From: Kribbella antibiotica
GTDB taxonomy: Bacteria; Actinomycetota; Actinomycetes; Propionibacteriales; Kribbellaceae
Direction: 5' to 3'
Assembly (NCBI RefSeq): GCF_004349055.1
Contig: NZ_SMKX01000034.1
Span: 1-64,000 of the forward strand
Length of the DNA stretch: 64,000 nt
The stretch's first letter is position 1. Each line of letters begins with the position of its first letter. The position numbers and the translations under genes were made by a program. Shown here piece by piece: positions 38,300-48,000 of the stretch. The notes beneath the pieces were generated by a model. The model was not told where the DNA came from and did no database searches. It was given only the letters and a program-made list of their open reading frames with translations.

Positions 38300-41103
38300 C
38301 GCCGCATCAGCTCCACGACCCGCTCTACCTCGTCCGACCGCAGTGCGGCGAACGGTACGACGACCTGCGCCTCAGGATGCAGCCCGTCCCACAGGAGCGC
38401 CCGGTGCGGCTCGGAGGCCCACCGCACGAACGACCCACACACTGTGCGGACGCCGTCGATCGGATGCCGCAGGAACAGGAATGTCTCGAGGTTGCCGTTG
38501 TGGAATCCGAGCTGCTCGGTGCAGACCCGCAGCCGGTTCCACCAGCCGAAGGTGACGAGTCCCTGCGCCGGGCCGTCCCGCACGATGTCCTGCAGCGCAT
38601 GCGCTGGGCTCTCGAAGGCGCCTTCGACGTGCAGCTGCATCCGCGGCACGGAGTGGAGGCCGAAGCCGAGCAGGTACGTCGAGCCACCGAGCTGACCGTT
38701 CCGCAGTGCATCGCGTAGCGCGAAGATCCGCGGACCGATGTCGTCATGCTTGTCGACAGTCTCCACGTCACAGCCGAGCAGCCGCAGGGCCTGCACCAGT
38801 GCGTCCTTGCCCTCCGCTACGGACGGCAGCGAGTCGGTGCCGTCCAGGAAGACGAACCGCGGCGGCTCCACAGCGGCTCCTGCCACCGACAGCGCCAACC
38901 CGGTCAGCACTCCGAGGGCATCCGCCGGCCCGTCGCCAAGGATCGCCAGTCCGGCCCCTGCTTCGGGCCGCACGTCCAGCTGCACAGGCTCTTCGGTGAC
39001 TGCGATCGGCAGACCGGTCCACGGCCGCCCCAGCTCGGGCTTCACCGCCGCAGCCGTGTCCGCCAACCGAGCAGGCTCCGCCAAATGGAACACTCGCGGC
39101 GGACGCGCCGCCGTACCGGCTCGAGTCCACAGCTCACGCCGCAAGTCGTCCAGTTGGGGCTTGTCGGCGAAGCTGACCAGCACATGCTGGTTGTCGTCGG
39201 GTGAACCGAAGTTTGCGTTCAGTACGGCCTCGCCGCGGAACTGCAGTGCGGCCGCTGCAGTGTTCCCACTGCGCAGAATCGCCTGCGAGTCGGCCGGAGT
39301 GGTCTTCAGCGCGATCCGGTACGGCACCTGGCCGAAGATCGAGTCCCGCCGTGTCGACAGCCGCTTGACCCCCTCGATCGTCTGCGTCGCCAGCACAACA
39401 TGTACGCCGTACGCGCGGCCCAGCCGCACCAGGCGCTCCAGCAGTTTGGCTGCCTCGTCCGCCAGTTCGTCGTCGTCCTCCAGCAGCACCTGGAACTCGT
39501 CAAGCACCACCAGGATCCGCGGGGGCCGGTCCGGGCCGGGAGCCAGCTCTGCGATGTCCGCAACGTTGCCATGCGACTTGAAGATCTCGCTCCGGCGCGC
39601 GAGCTCGTCAGACAGGTGTCGCAGTACAGCGAGACCGAACGCTCGGTCGCTGTGGATCCCCAGCACCCGCACATGCGGCAGCCAGTGCTCACGCTCCCCC
39701 GCCGGACCGAGCGCGGAGAACTCCACACCGTGCTTGAAGTCGAGCAGGTACATCTCCAGATCGGCCGGGTCGTACCGCGCGGCCAGTCCGTGGATCAGCA
39801 CGAGCAGCAGGTTCGACTTACCTTGACCGACCGCGCCGCCGACCAGTACGTGCGGCAGGGCGGGGTTCCCGCTGCGCAACCGCACCAGCGCCGGCGTGCG
39901 ATCGTCGTACCCGATCACTGTGCCGATCTCGTCCGTGACGGGCTCCCACCAGGTGTCACGCTCCGGCAGCGTGCGCTTGAAGTCGATGGTGGGCAGGACT
40001 GCGATCTCGGCCTTCTCCGCCACGACGTCGCCGACGCGGGCAGCCAGGTTCGCGTCGAAGGCCTCGTCGAGCTTGGCATGCACGCCCGGCAGGGTCGCCG
40101 CCTCGACCTTTTCACCGGTGATGACCACAGCGTCCAGCAACTCGAGCAGTTGCTTGGTGTCGACGTCGCTCTCCGCCTGAGCGCTCGGGTCGTGGTGGAC
40201 AAGGAAGCAGATGCCCCGCTCGCCGGCCGTCGCGGCCAGCCGCAGCAGGTCGCGCTGCGCGAGCTGGTCGATCCCCGAGGGGTAGTCGAACAGCACGACC
40301 ACCCGGTACGGGTCGGTGACGCGGCCGGTCTCCCGGATCAGGTCCTCGAACCGCTTGTGCCCGAGCTGTGCCTGCCGGCTCGCCCGCATCGACGACACGT
40401 CGACCAGCCCCGACAGCACCGCGTGCAACTGCTCCGCGGTGTGTGTTGCCCTAGGCACCAATTGCGGGTACTTCGTGGTCAGGTGACCGAGCAGACCCAT
40501 GGTCCCGGTCAGCTTCGGGTCGAACGCGTCGATCCGCAACCGGAACGGCTCAGCGGCCGCGACCAGCCTCAGCGCGGTGCTCTGCAGCAGTCTGCGCGCG
40601 GCCTCGTTGCGGTCCGCGGTCACCTTCCAGCCGTTCGTCCGCAGCAGCGGTACGGCGACCGGCACGTGGTCGCCGACCTCGCCGATCCGGACGTACGGCT
40701 CGACACCTCTACCGACGAACTGCTCGGAGGTCCACCGGGCGTCGTTCGGCGGGATCGAGGCCAGCCCGGGCGCCAACTGGTGCGCGAGTACGCGCGCCCT
40801 TGGCTGTGCCACCGCCAGCGCCTCGTTCGTGACGGCATCGACCTGCGCCCGCGACTCGCGCCGGGCGATCGCAGTCTGCTCCTGGAGCTGACGGTGCAGC
40901 TGCACAGCCCGCTGATGTTCGCCCTGGGTCAGCCGCCGCGCATGCTCCAGCAACTGCGCCAATGCGTGCTGGAGACCGCGGATCCGCGCTTCCAGAAGCT
41001 CAGGTACAGCTTCCGTACTTTGCGCCACCCGCACTGCATCAGATTCTCGCGCTCCGCGCGAAGCCACAAGGGGAGCGTTGTCCCCGTCAGGCTTCTCCGT
41101 CAC
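38296..41103 (-). CDS. FtsK/SpoIIIE (EccC/EssC-like) ATPase without membrane segments
   Basis: 935 aa. An N-terminal coiled coil (LEARIRGLQHALAQLLEHAR and onward), a middle Rossmann-like region (PYRVVVLFDYPSGIDQLA), then an FtsK-type motor: Walker A GGAVGQGKSNLLLVLIHG (K429), MYLLDFKHGVEFS, Walker B ILVVLDEFQVLL (D535, E536), HVVLATQTIEGVKRL. A second, degenerate ATPase-like half follows (AGAGLAILGDGPADALGVLTG has no Walker lysine). No hydrophobic anchor, unlike EccC or FtsK. GTG 41103 follows GGAAGGA. First gene of the toxin operon, so it probably powers secretion of the toxin, though a DNA pump is possible. Confidence 0.85.
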   Translation of the reverse strand: MTEKPDGDNAPLVASRGARESDAVRVAQSTEAVPELLEARIRGLQHALAQLLEHARRLTQGEHQRAVQLHRQLQEQTAIARRESRAQVDAVTNEALAVAQPRARVLAHQLAPGLASIPPNDARWTSEQFVGRGVEPYVRIGEVGDHVPVAVPLLRTNGWKVTADRNEAARRLLQSTALRLVAAAEPFRLRIDAFDPKLTGTMGLLGHLTTKYPQLVPRATHTAEQLHAVLSGLVDVSSMRASRQAQLGHKRFEDLIRETGRVTDPYRVVVLFDYPSGIDQLAQRDLLRLAATAGERGICFLVHHDPSAQAESDVDTKQLLELLDAVVITGEKVEAATLPGVHAKLDEAFDANLAARVGDVVAEKAEIAVLPTIDFKRTLPERDTWWEPVTDEIGTVIGYDDRTPALVRLRSGNPALPHVLVGGAVGQGKSNLLLVLIHGLAARYDPADLEMYLLDFKHGVEFSALGPAGEREHWLPHVRVLGIHSDRAFGLAVLRHLSDELARRSEIFKSHGNVADIAELAPGPDRPPRILVVLDEFQVLLEDDDELADEAAKLLERLVRLGRAYGVHVVLATQTIEGVKRLSTRRDSIFGQVPYRIALKTTPADSQAILRSGNTAAAALQFRGEAVLNANFGSPDDNQHVLVSFADKPQLDDLRRELWTRAGTAARPPRVFHLAEPARLADTAAAVKPELGRPWTGLPIAVTEEPVQLDVRPEAGAGLAILGDGPADALGVLTGLALSVAGAAVEPPRFVFLDGTDSLPSVAEGKDALVQALRLLGCDVETVDKHDDIGPRIFALRDALRNGQLGGSTYLLGFGLHSVPRMQLHVEGAFESPAHALQDIVRDGPAQGLVTFGWWNRLRVCTEQLGFHNGNLETFLFLRHPIDGVRTVCGSFVRWASEPHRALLWDGLHPEAQVVVPFAALRSDEVERVVELMRR

Positions 41104-41219
41104 GAGCACCGTCCTTCCACCTCTGCCCCGCGACACCTACTACCTGGACAACTGTGTCACACCAGTAGTCCCAGTGGTCACTCCAGGCATCAGTAGTCTC
41201 AAGCATCAGTCACGAGGCC

Positions 41220-41615
41220 TTAGTCGGGGGCGACGAGCTCCAGCTCGTACCCGTCCTCGTTGTGCAGGAACGCGGCGTAATGCTGCGGTCCTCCCGCGTA
41301 CGGGTGCCGGTCGGAGAACATCAGGGTCCACCCGTTGGCAGCGGTCTCGGCGACCAACGCGTCCAGCTCGGCGCGGGAGCCGACGTTCAGCGCGAGATGG
41401 TTCATCCCGGGGCGGAGCCGGTCGTGGACGTCGGACGACATCGCCGGGCTCTGCTCGACCACGACGTAGCTGCCGTCGGCGGCGATCCAGGTCATCCCGC
41501 CGGGCCAGCCGTCGCCGTCCTTCCAGCCCAGCCGGTTCAGGACCCAGCCCCAGCTCTGACGGGCCCGCGTTAGGTCGGGGACCCAGATCTCGACGTGATG
41601 CACAGCAGCAGCCAT
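41220..41615 (-). CDS. VOC-family (glyoxalase/dioxygenase-like) protein
   Basis: 131 aa, single VOC module: VHHVEIWVPDLTRARQSWGW at the start, MNHLALNVGSRAELDALVAE and AAFLHNEDGYELELVAP at the end. His in HHVEIW, His in NHLAL and Glu in YELELV are likely metal ligands. The same small protein type occurs often in actinobacteria; substrate unknown. Confidence 0.85.
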   Translation of the reverse strand: MAAAVHHVEIWVPDLTRARQSWGWVLNRLGWKDGDGWPGGMTWIAADGSYVVVEQSPAMSSDVHDRLRPGMNHLALNVGSRAELDALVAETAANGWTLMFSDRHPYAGGPQHYAAFLHNEDGYELELVAPD

Positions 41616-41622
41616 CGGAGCA

Positions 41623-41820
41623 TTATCTGTGCTCGTCGAGACGGTTCGACACGGCCATCGCGATCGTCCCCGAGACGATCAGCCAGACCAGCGCCGCGAC
41701 CAGCCACGGCCACCAGGCACGACCCTGCGAGGCCTCGGCGACACCCTGACCCGACAAGCCGCCCGATGGCGCGAAGACAGCCACCATCAGCACCCGCGCG
41801 ATCGCCGTCTGCCTGGTCAT
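41623..41820 (-). CDS. Small membrane protein, 65 aa
   Basis: One clear membrane segment (WWPWLVAALVWLIVSGTIAM) with a short charged tail (SNRLDEHR), and a weaker hydrophobic N-terminus (AIARVLMVAVFAPSGG). No domain recognised. GACAAT lies 6 bp before the ATG, possibly a leaderless promoter. It lies 7 bp upstream of the VOC gene. Confidence 0.5.
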   Translation of the reverse strand: MTRQTAIARVLMVAVFAPSGGLSGQGVAEASQGRAWWPWLVAALVWLIVSGTIAMAVSNRLDEHR

Positions 41821-41950
41821 CTCTTCATTGTCCGAGCCGGGCGCGAACCCTGCAGAAAACCTTGGCGTTTCGCGCCCTTCACAGCCGATTTCAGAACTTG
41901 TCCGTGGCAGGGTCTACCGTCTGCGGTGACAGTCGAAGGACGGGGGATTC

Positions 41951-44900
41951 GTGAGCACCACCCGAATCGAAAGCACGGCGTACGGCGCTGCTGCGCTGGA
42001 CCGCCTGCAGGCCGTTGTGACCCGGCTCAAGGCCGATGACCCGATGGCGCCTGTCACCTTGCTGCTGCCCAACAACCTGGCCGGTGTCGTCGCTCGCCGG
42101 CAGCTCGCGACGACGGGGATCGCGGGCCTGTTCCTCGCAACGCTTGAGCGTTTGGCCGAGCAGCTTGCGGCGAGTGTGCTGTCGCCGCGGCGGCCGGCCA
42201 CGCGTCCGATCGTGGCGGCGACCTGGCGGACGGCTTTGTCCAAGGCACCGGGCATTTTCGCCGAGGTCGCGGGGCATCCGTCCACCATCCAAGCGCTTGC
42301 ATCCGTCCATCGTGAGCTGCGCGATTTGTCCGAGCCTGCACTGGAAAATGTCGCCGCGGCGTCTGTTCTCGGTCCGGACCTGGTCCGGCTGCACCGCCAG
42401 ATCGGGGCCGACCTCGGCGACGGCTGGTACGACGAGACCGACCTCCTGCGCGCCGCCACAGCACGCATCGACGCCGAGCCGGCGATCGTGCGCGAGCTCG
42501 GTGCGCTGGTGCTCTATCTGCCTCAGGAGCTCACCCAGGCCGAGGCCGCGTTCGTCGAGGCGCTCGGAGCCGCCGCGGCCGACTTGACGGTGATCGTGGG
42601 ATTCACCGACGTACGGCGTGCTGATCGGGCCGTGCGGCGTTCGCTGGAGCGGATCGGTCTCGACCTGCCGACCTCGATCTCGCGGAACTATCCGGTCGCG
42701 ACCGAAATCCTGAACGCGTCCGATGCCGATGACGAGGTCCGCAATGTCGTGCGGGACGTGGTCGCGTCGCTGAAGAAGACTCCGGCGCACCGGATCGCCG
42801 TGCTGTATTCGGCCATCACGCCGTACGCGCGGTTGCTGCACGAGCACCTGGCGGCAGCGGAGATCGCCGTCAACGGTCCCGGGACGCGGCCGGTGCAGGA
42901 GCGGGCGATCGCGCGGACGCTGCTCGAGGTGCTCGCCCTCGTCGATCAGGATCTTCCGCGCGCTGACGTGTTCCGCGCGCTGGCGAATGCGCCGACACGG
43001 GACTTCACCGGCGAGCGGATTCCGGTGCCGCAGTGGGAGCGGATGTCGCGCGCAGCCGGTGTGGTGCGCGGCGACGACTGGGATACCCGGCTCGCGCGGT
43101 ATGCGGAGTCGGAGCGTCGTACGGCGATTCAGGAGGAGGCGGCCGAGGATCCACGACCGGCCGCGATCCGCCGGGCGCGGGACAACGCTGAGCGGGCCGA
43201 GCGGCTACATGCCTTCGCCTCTGAGCTCCGCCGTCGTCTGCGGACGCTCGCCGGGCTGGAGAGCTGGTCCTCGTTGGCCGCAGGGGTTCTCGAGCTCTTC
43301 CAAGACCTGCTGGGTGACTACTCGGCGCTTCCGATCGAGGAGCAGTACGCCGCGGCCGCGGTCGAGGGTTCGTTACGAGGGCTGTCCACGTTGGACGAGC
43401 TGGGGACGCCAGCGAGCTTGGCGGTGTTGCGCGACGTACTGGATCTTGAGTTGCAGCAGTCGCTGCCCAGAGTCGGCACCTTCGGGACCGGCGTACTGGT
43501 CGCGCCGCTGTCGGCGAGTATCGGGCTGGCGGCTGACATCGTGTACGTCGTTGGGCTGTCGGAGGACCTTTATCCGGGGCGCGTTCACGAAGATGCGTTG
43601 TTGCCGCATCGAGTGCGGGAGGCGGCCGCGCCTGAGTTGGCGTCGTTCCGGGATCGGCTGGACGAGAAGCAGCGGCATCTGTTGATCGCGTTCTCGGCCG
43701 GTGCGAAGAAGGTGGTGGCTTCGTTCCCGCGGGGAGACCTGCGGCGTTCGTCACGGCGGTTGCCGACGCGCTGGCTGCTTGGCTCGATGCGGGAGCTGAG
43801 CGGCGACCGCGCCTTGGCTGCGACCGCTTGGGATCAGGGCGCGTACGGCGATCGGCTTCGGACCTCGGCGTCGTTCGCGGGATCGTTGACGACGGCAACT
43901 ATGCCGGCGAGCGAGCAGGAGTGGCAGGTGCGGTCCGCCGCGGCCGGCCTGTGGCTGAGCGATCGAGTGCTCGTGCGGGCGCGGGAGATGCTGCGCGGGC
44001 GCGGGTCTCTGGCGTTCACCCGATTCGATGGCGACCTCTCCGGGGTGCCGGGGCTGCCGGAGTATGCGGTGGAGGATCGGGTGGCATCGCCGACGTCGTT
44101 GGAGGCGTATGCGACGTGCCCGCATGCGTACTTCGTCCAACGGTTGCTTCAGGTGGAGCCGTTGGAGGCGCCGGAGGATCTGCTCGTCATCTCTCCGATC
44201 CAGGTCGGCAACCTGATCCACGACAGTCTGGATGCGTTCGTGTCGCGCTTGGCCGGGTCGCTGCCTTCGTGGGGTGAAGCCTGGTCGGCGGAGCAACGCC
44301 AGCTCCTGCTCGCGATCGGGGCCGATCTCGCCGATCGGTTCGAGGCGGAGGGGCTGACCGGTCACCCTCGATTGTGGCAGCGGGAGCGGCAGCGAATCCT
44401 CGGCGACCTGATGGTGCTGCTTGCCGACGATGACGGCTGGCGGGCGTCGCGGGATGCGTCGGTGGTTGCCAGCGAGCTGCGATTCGGGTTCGACGGCGAG
44501 CCGCCGGTCGAGATCCCGGTGCCGTCCGGGCGGGTGCTGCTGCGTGGTTCAGCCGACAAGGTCGACCTCGGGCAAGACGGGACGATCTACGTCACCGATG
44601 TGAAGACCGGCGGATTCTCGCGCTACGAGGGCATCGAGAACGATCCGGTCGCGGGCGGGACGAAACTCCAGCTGCCGGTCTATGCGTATGCGGCTCGCGC
44701 CCGGCTGGGCGAAGCGGCGACACCGGTGGAGGCGTCGTACTGGTTCGTCCGGCGCGGCGGCAAGCGGATCCCGGTGCCGCTGACCCCCGAGGTCGAGGCC
44801 CGGTACGTCGAGACGCTGGACGTGATCGTGTCGTCGATCGCCGCGGGGCTGTTCCCGCCGAAGGCGCCCGAGATCCCGGACTTCTTGTGGGTGCAATGCC

Positions 44901-45034
44901 CGTACTGCAACCCGGACGGGCTCGGGCACAGCGAGGTTCGGGCGCGCTGGGACCGCAAACGGCACGATCCGACGTTGGAGCGGCTGGTTCGACTGATCGA
45001 TCCGGTGGTCTATCAGGAGGCCGGCGATGAGTGA
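41951..45034 (+). CDS. AddB-like nuclease (PD-(D/E)XK family) of a helicase-nuclease pair
   Basis: 1027 aa. The N-terminal two thirds follow a UvrD-like layout without an intact Walker A (LLLPNNLAGVVARRQLATTG instead of GxxxxGKT), as in AddB/RecC-like subunits. DIVYVVGLSEDLYPGR and FRDRLDEKQRHLLIAFSAGA are helicase-core remnants. The C-terminus is a RecB-type nuclease: SPTSLEAYATCPHAYFVQRL, GNLIHDSLDAFV, YVTDVKTGG (D883, K885). Cysteines CPHAYF and CPYC could hold an iron-sulfur cluster as in AddB, but only three of the four expected are found. GTG start after GGGGG; the 3' end overlaps the helicase gene by 8 bp. Confidence 0.85.
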   Translation: MSTTRIESTAYGAAALDRLQAVVTRLKADDPMAPVTLLLPNNLAGVVARRQLATTGIAGLFLATLERLAEQLAASVLSPRRPATRPIVAATWRTALSKAPGIFAEVAGHPSTIQALASVHRELRDLSEPALENVAAASVLGPDLVRLHRQIGADLGDGWYDETDLLRAATARIDAEPAIVRELGALVLYLPQELTQAEAAFVEALGAAAADLTVIVGFTDVRRADRAVRRSLERIGLDLPTSISRNYPVATEILNASDADDEVRNVVRDVVASLKKTPAHRIAVLYSAITPYARLLHEHLAAAEIAVNGPGTRPVQERAIARTLLEVLALVDQDLPRADVFRALANAPTRDFTGERIPVPQWERMSRAAGVVRGDDWDTRLARYAESERRTAIQEEAAEDPRPAAIRRARDNAERAERLHAFASELRRRLRTLAGLESWSSLAAGVLELFQDLLGDYSALPIEEQYAAAAVEGSLRGLSTLDELGTPASLAVLRDVLDLELQQSLPRVGTFGTGVLVAPLSASIGLAADIVYVVGLSEDLYPGRVHEDALLPHRVREAAAPELASFRDRLDEKQRHLLIAFSAGAKKVVASFPRGDLRRSSRRLPTRWLLGSMRELSGDRALAATAWDQGAYGDRLRTSASFAGSLTTATMPASEQEWQVRSAAAGLWLSDRVLVRAREMLRGRGSLAFTRFDGDLSGVPGLPEYAVEDRVASPTSLEAYATCPHAYFVQRLLQVEPLEAPEDLLVISPIQVGNLIHDSLDAFVSRLAGSLPSWGEAWSAEQRQLLLAIGADLADRFEAEGLTGHPRLWQRERQRILGDLMVLLADDDGWRASRDASVVASELRFGFDGEPPVEIPVPSGRVLLRGSADKVDLGQDGTIYVTDVKTGGFSRYEGIENDPVAGGTKLQLPVYAYAARARLGEAATPVEASYWFVRRGGKRIPVPLTPEVEARYVETLDVIVSSIAAGLFPPKAPEIPDFLWVQCPYCNPDGLGHSEVRARWDRKRHDPTLERLVRLIDPVVYQEAGDE

Positions 45035-48000
45035 GCAACTGCTCGATGGACCGGCCCGGGAGCGGATCCGGACCGACACCGAGACGACGCTGTTCGTTGA
45101 GGCCGGGGCCGGTTCCGGGAAGACCCATGCGCTGGTCGACCGAGTGACGACTCTGGTGCTGCGCGACGGCGTGCCGCTGCGGACGATCGCGGCGGTGACC
45201 TTCACGGAGAAGGCCGGGGCGGAGCTGCGGGATCGGCTGCGAGTCGAGTTCGAGAAGGCGCGGAAGGGGCCGGCCGGGCCGCTCGCGGACGAAGCGCTCG
45301 ACGACCTGGATTCTTCGTCGATCGGGACGCTGCATGGGTTTGCCCAGCAACTGCTGCTGGCGCACCCGATCGAGGCCGGGCTGCCGCCGCTGATCGACGT
45401 ACTGGATGAGGTTGGGTCGTCGGTCGCGTTCGAGGAGCGCTGGGCCGAGCTGCAGCAGCAGTTGCTGGATGACGACTCGATCGCCGAGCCGCTGTTGCTC
45501 GCGATGGCGGTCGGGGTCGAGCTGAAACACCTGCGGTCGCTCGCGCGGTTGTTCGGCAACGACTGGGACCTGATCGGCGATCGCGTGCTGGTCGATCCAC
45601 CGGAGCTCGTGGCGATGCCGGATCTCACGGGGCTGATCGCTGCCGCGGCCCAGCTCGGCGCGGCTGTCGATGCCTGCCGGGATGCCGAGGACCGGCTACT
45701 GCCGAAGTTGCACACCATTCGCGAGCTGGGCGTCATGCTGGCGGCCGCGACCGACCAGGAATCGCAGCTTGCCTATCTGCAGGCGTTGCGTGGGCTGAAG
45801 ATCGGCAAGATCGGCCGCAAGGAGAACTGGCCCGACATCACCAAGATGCGGTCGGACTGCACCGAAGTCGTCGAGGTGGCCGGGTCGCTGGTCGAGCTGT
45901 TGCTTGATGCTTGCCTTCGGCATCTATCGCACTGGATCGCGGAGCGGGTTCTGGAGTCGGCCGAGGTGCGGCGGTCTGAGGGGCGGCTGGAGTTCCACGA
46001 CCTGCTGGTGCTGGCGCGCAACCTGTTGCGGCGGGACGAGTCGGTTCGTGCGGCGCTGCACGAGCGGTATGAGCGGTTGCTGCTGGACGAGTTCCAGGAC
46101 ACGGACCCGATTCAGATCGAGCTCGCGGTCCGGATCGCGGCCGGAGCGGACGGCGATGCGCCGGATTGGCGGGATGTCGAGGTTCCGGACGGTCGGCTGT
46201 TCGTGGTCGGCGACCCCAAACAGTCGATCTACCGATTCCGCCGGGCCAACATCGCGACATACCTGACCGCGCAGGACCTGCTTGGTGAGACCGTCACGCT
46301 GACCACCAACTTCCGCACGGTGCCGCCGATTCTCGACTGGATCAACCACGTCTTCGCGACGCTCATCCAGGCCCAGGACGCGGCCCAGCCGACGTACCAC
46401 GCGCTGACGCCGCACCGCACGACTACGCCGACCACGGCGCCGCCGCCACTGCCTGGCCCGCTGCCTGACAAGGTTCGCCGGGACACGGACGACGAGCTCA
46501 CGCTGTTCGACTTCCTCGACGACTCACCTGCAGGGCCCGAGCCGACTCCTGCCCCGGGGCTGGCCACCGTCCTGCCTTTCCGGCGCTCGACCGACACCAC
46601 CTCAACCGACGCCGGCCTGTCCGAGCCTGCGCCCGCCGACGCCCCGCCGTACGACGACTCTGTCTCCGGTCCCGCTGTCACGGTGCTTGGGGCGGTCCCG
46701 CATGACGACCTGCCGCGCGCGCAGGCCTCGATCCTGCGGGAGCGCGAAGCGACCGATGTCGCGGCGACTGTGGAGCAGGCGCTGCGCGACGGCTGGCTCG
46801 TGTACGACGAACGGGCGTCTAGGTGGCGACCGGCGGTGGCCGGTGACATCGCCGTACTGGTTCCGGCGCGTACGTCGCTGCCGTTCCTTGAGGACGCTTT
46901 CGATCGAGCCGACATCCCGTATCGGGCCGAGGCCAGCTCGCTCGTCTACCAGACCGCGGAGGTTCGCGACCTGCTCGCCTGCGCCCGCGCGCTCGGCGAC
47001 CCAAGCGATCAGCTCGCGCTCGTGACCGCGCTGCGTTCGCCGCTGTTCGGGTGTGGGGACGACGATCTGTTCACGTGGAAGCGGTTGGGCGGCTCGTTCA
47101 CGCTGACCGCGCCCGTCTCCGACGACCTGCTGACGCATCCGATCGGCGAGGCGATGGAGTGGCTGCGCCGCACGTACTACGCCTCCCGCTGGCTCACCCC
47201 CAGCGAGGTGCTCGCCAAGATCGTCGCCGATCGCCGGATGCTCGAGGTCGCCGCGATCGGCCCGAGCGCTCGCGATGCCTGGCGCCGGATCAGGTTTGTC
47301 GTCGATCAGGCTCGGGCGTGGTCCGAGGTCGAGCACGGCGGTCTCCGCTCGTACCTCGCCTGGGCCGCGCACCAGGGCGAGGAGGCCTCACGCGTCGCCG
47401 AGGCCGTCCTGCCCGAGACCGACGCGGACGCCGTGCGGGTGATGACGATCCACGCGGCGAAGGGGCTCGAGTTCCCGATCGTCATCCTGTCCGGCATGAC
47501 AGCGGCGCCGAACCGTCAGCGCGGTGTTCAGGTGCTCTGGCCGCCGGACGGCCTCGGCTATTCAGTCAAGCTCAAGGCATCGGTCCAGACCGAGGACTTC
47601 GATCTCGTCCAGCCTGTTGACGAGCAGATGGACGACTACGAACGCCGTCGCCTCCTGTACGTCGCTGCCACCCGCGCCCGCGACCACCTTGTCGTGTCGC
47701 TGCATCGGTCGGGTACGCGTCGCCACTCCAGCAACGCCGAGCTGTTCGCATCGGCTGGTGCGGCGGAGGTGCCGGGGATCGCGTTGTTCGACGGACCGCC
47801 GCCGGTCGATCGCGATCCGCGCTCCACGTCCGATGTCACGCCGCCGATGAGCCGCCGGGACTGGGACGAGCAGATCACCGCCGCCCGCAAGGCCAGTCGC
47901 AAGCCGTCCGCGCACAGCGCGTCCGGCCTCGAAGGCACCGGGCCGGAGACTGCGTTGGCCGATGCGACGGCCGACCCCGGTAGCGCCAAGGCCCCGCGCG

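Noticed and set aside
39400-41196. 598-residue open frame antisense to the FtsK-like gene
   Set aside because: No recognisable domain and all ATPase motifs are on the other strand.
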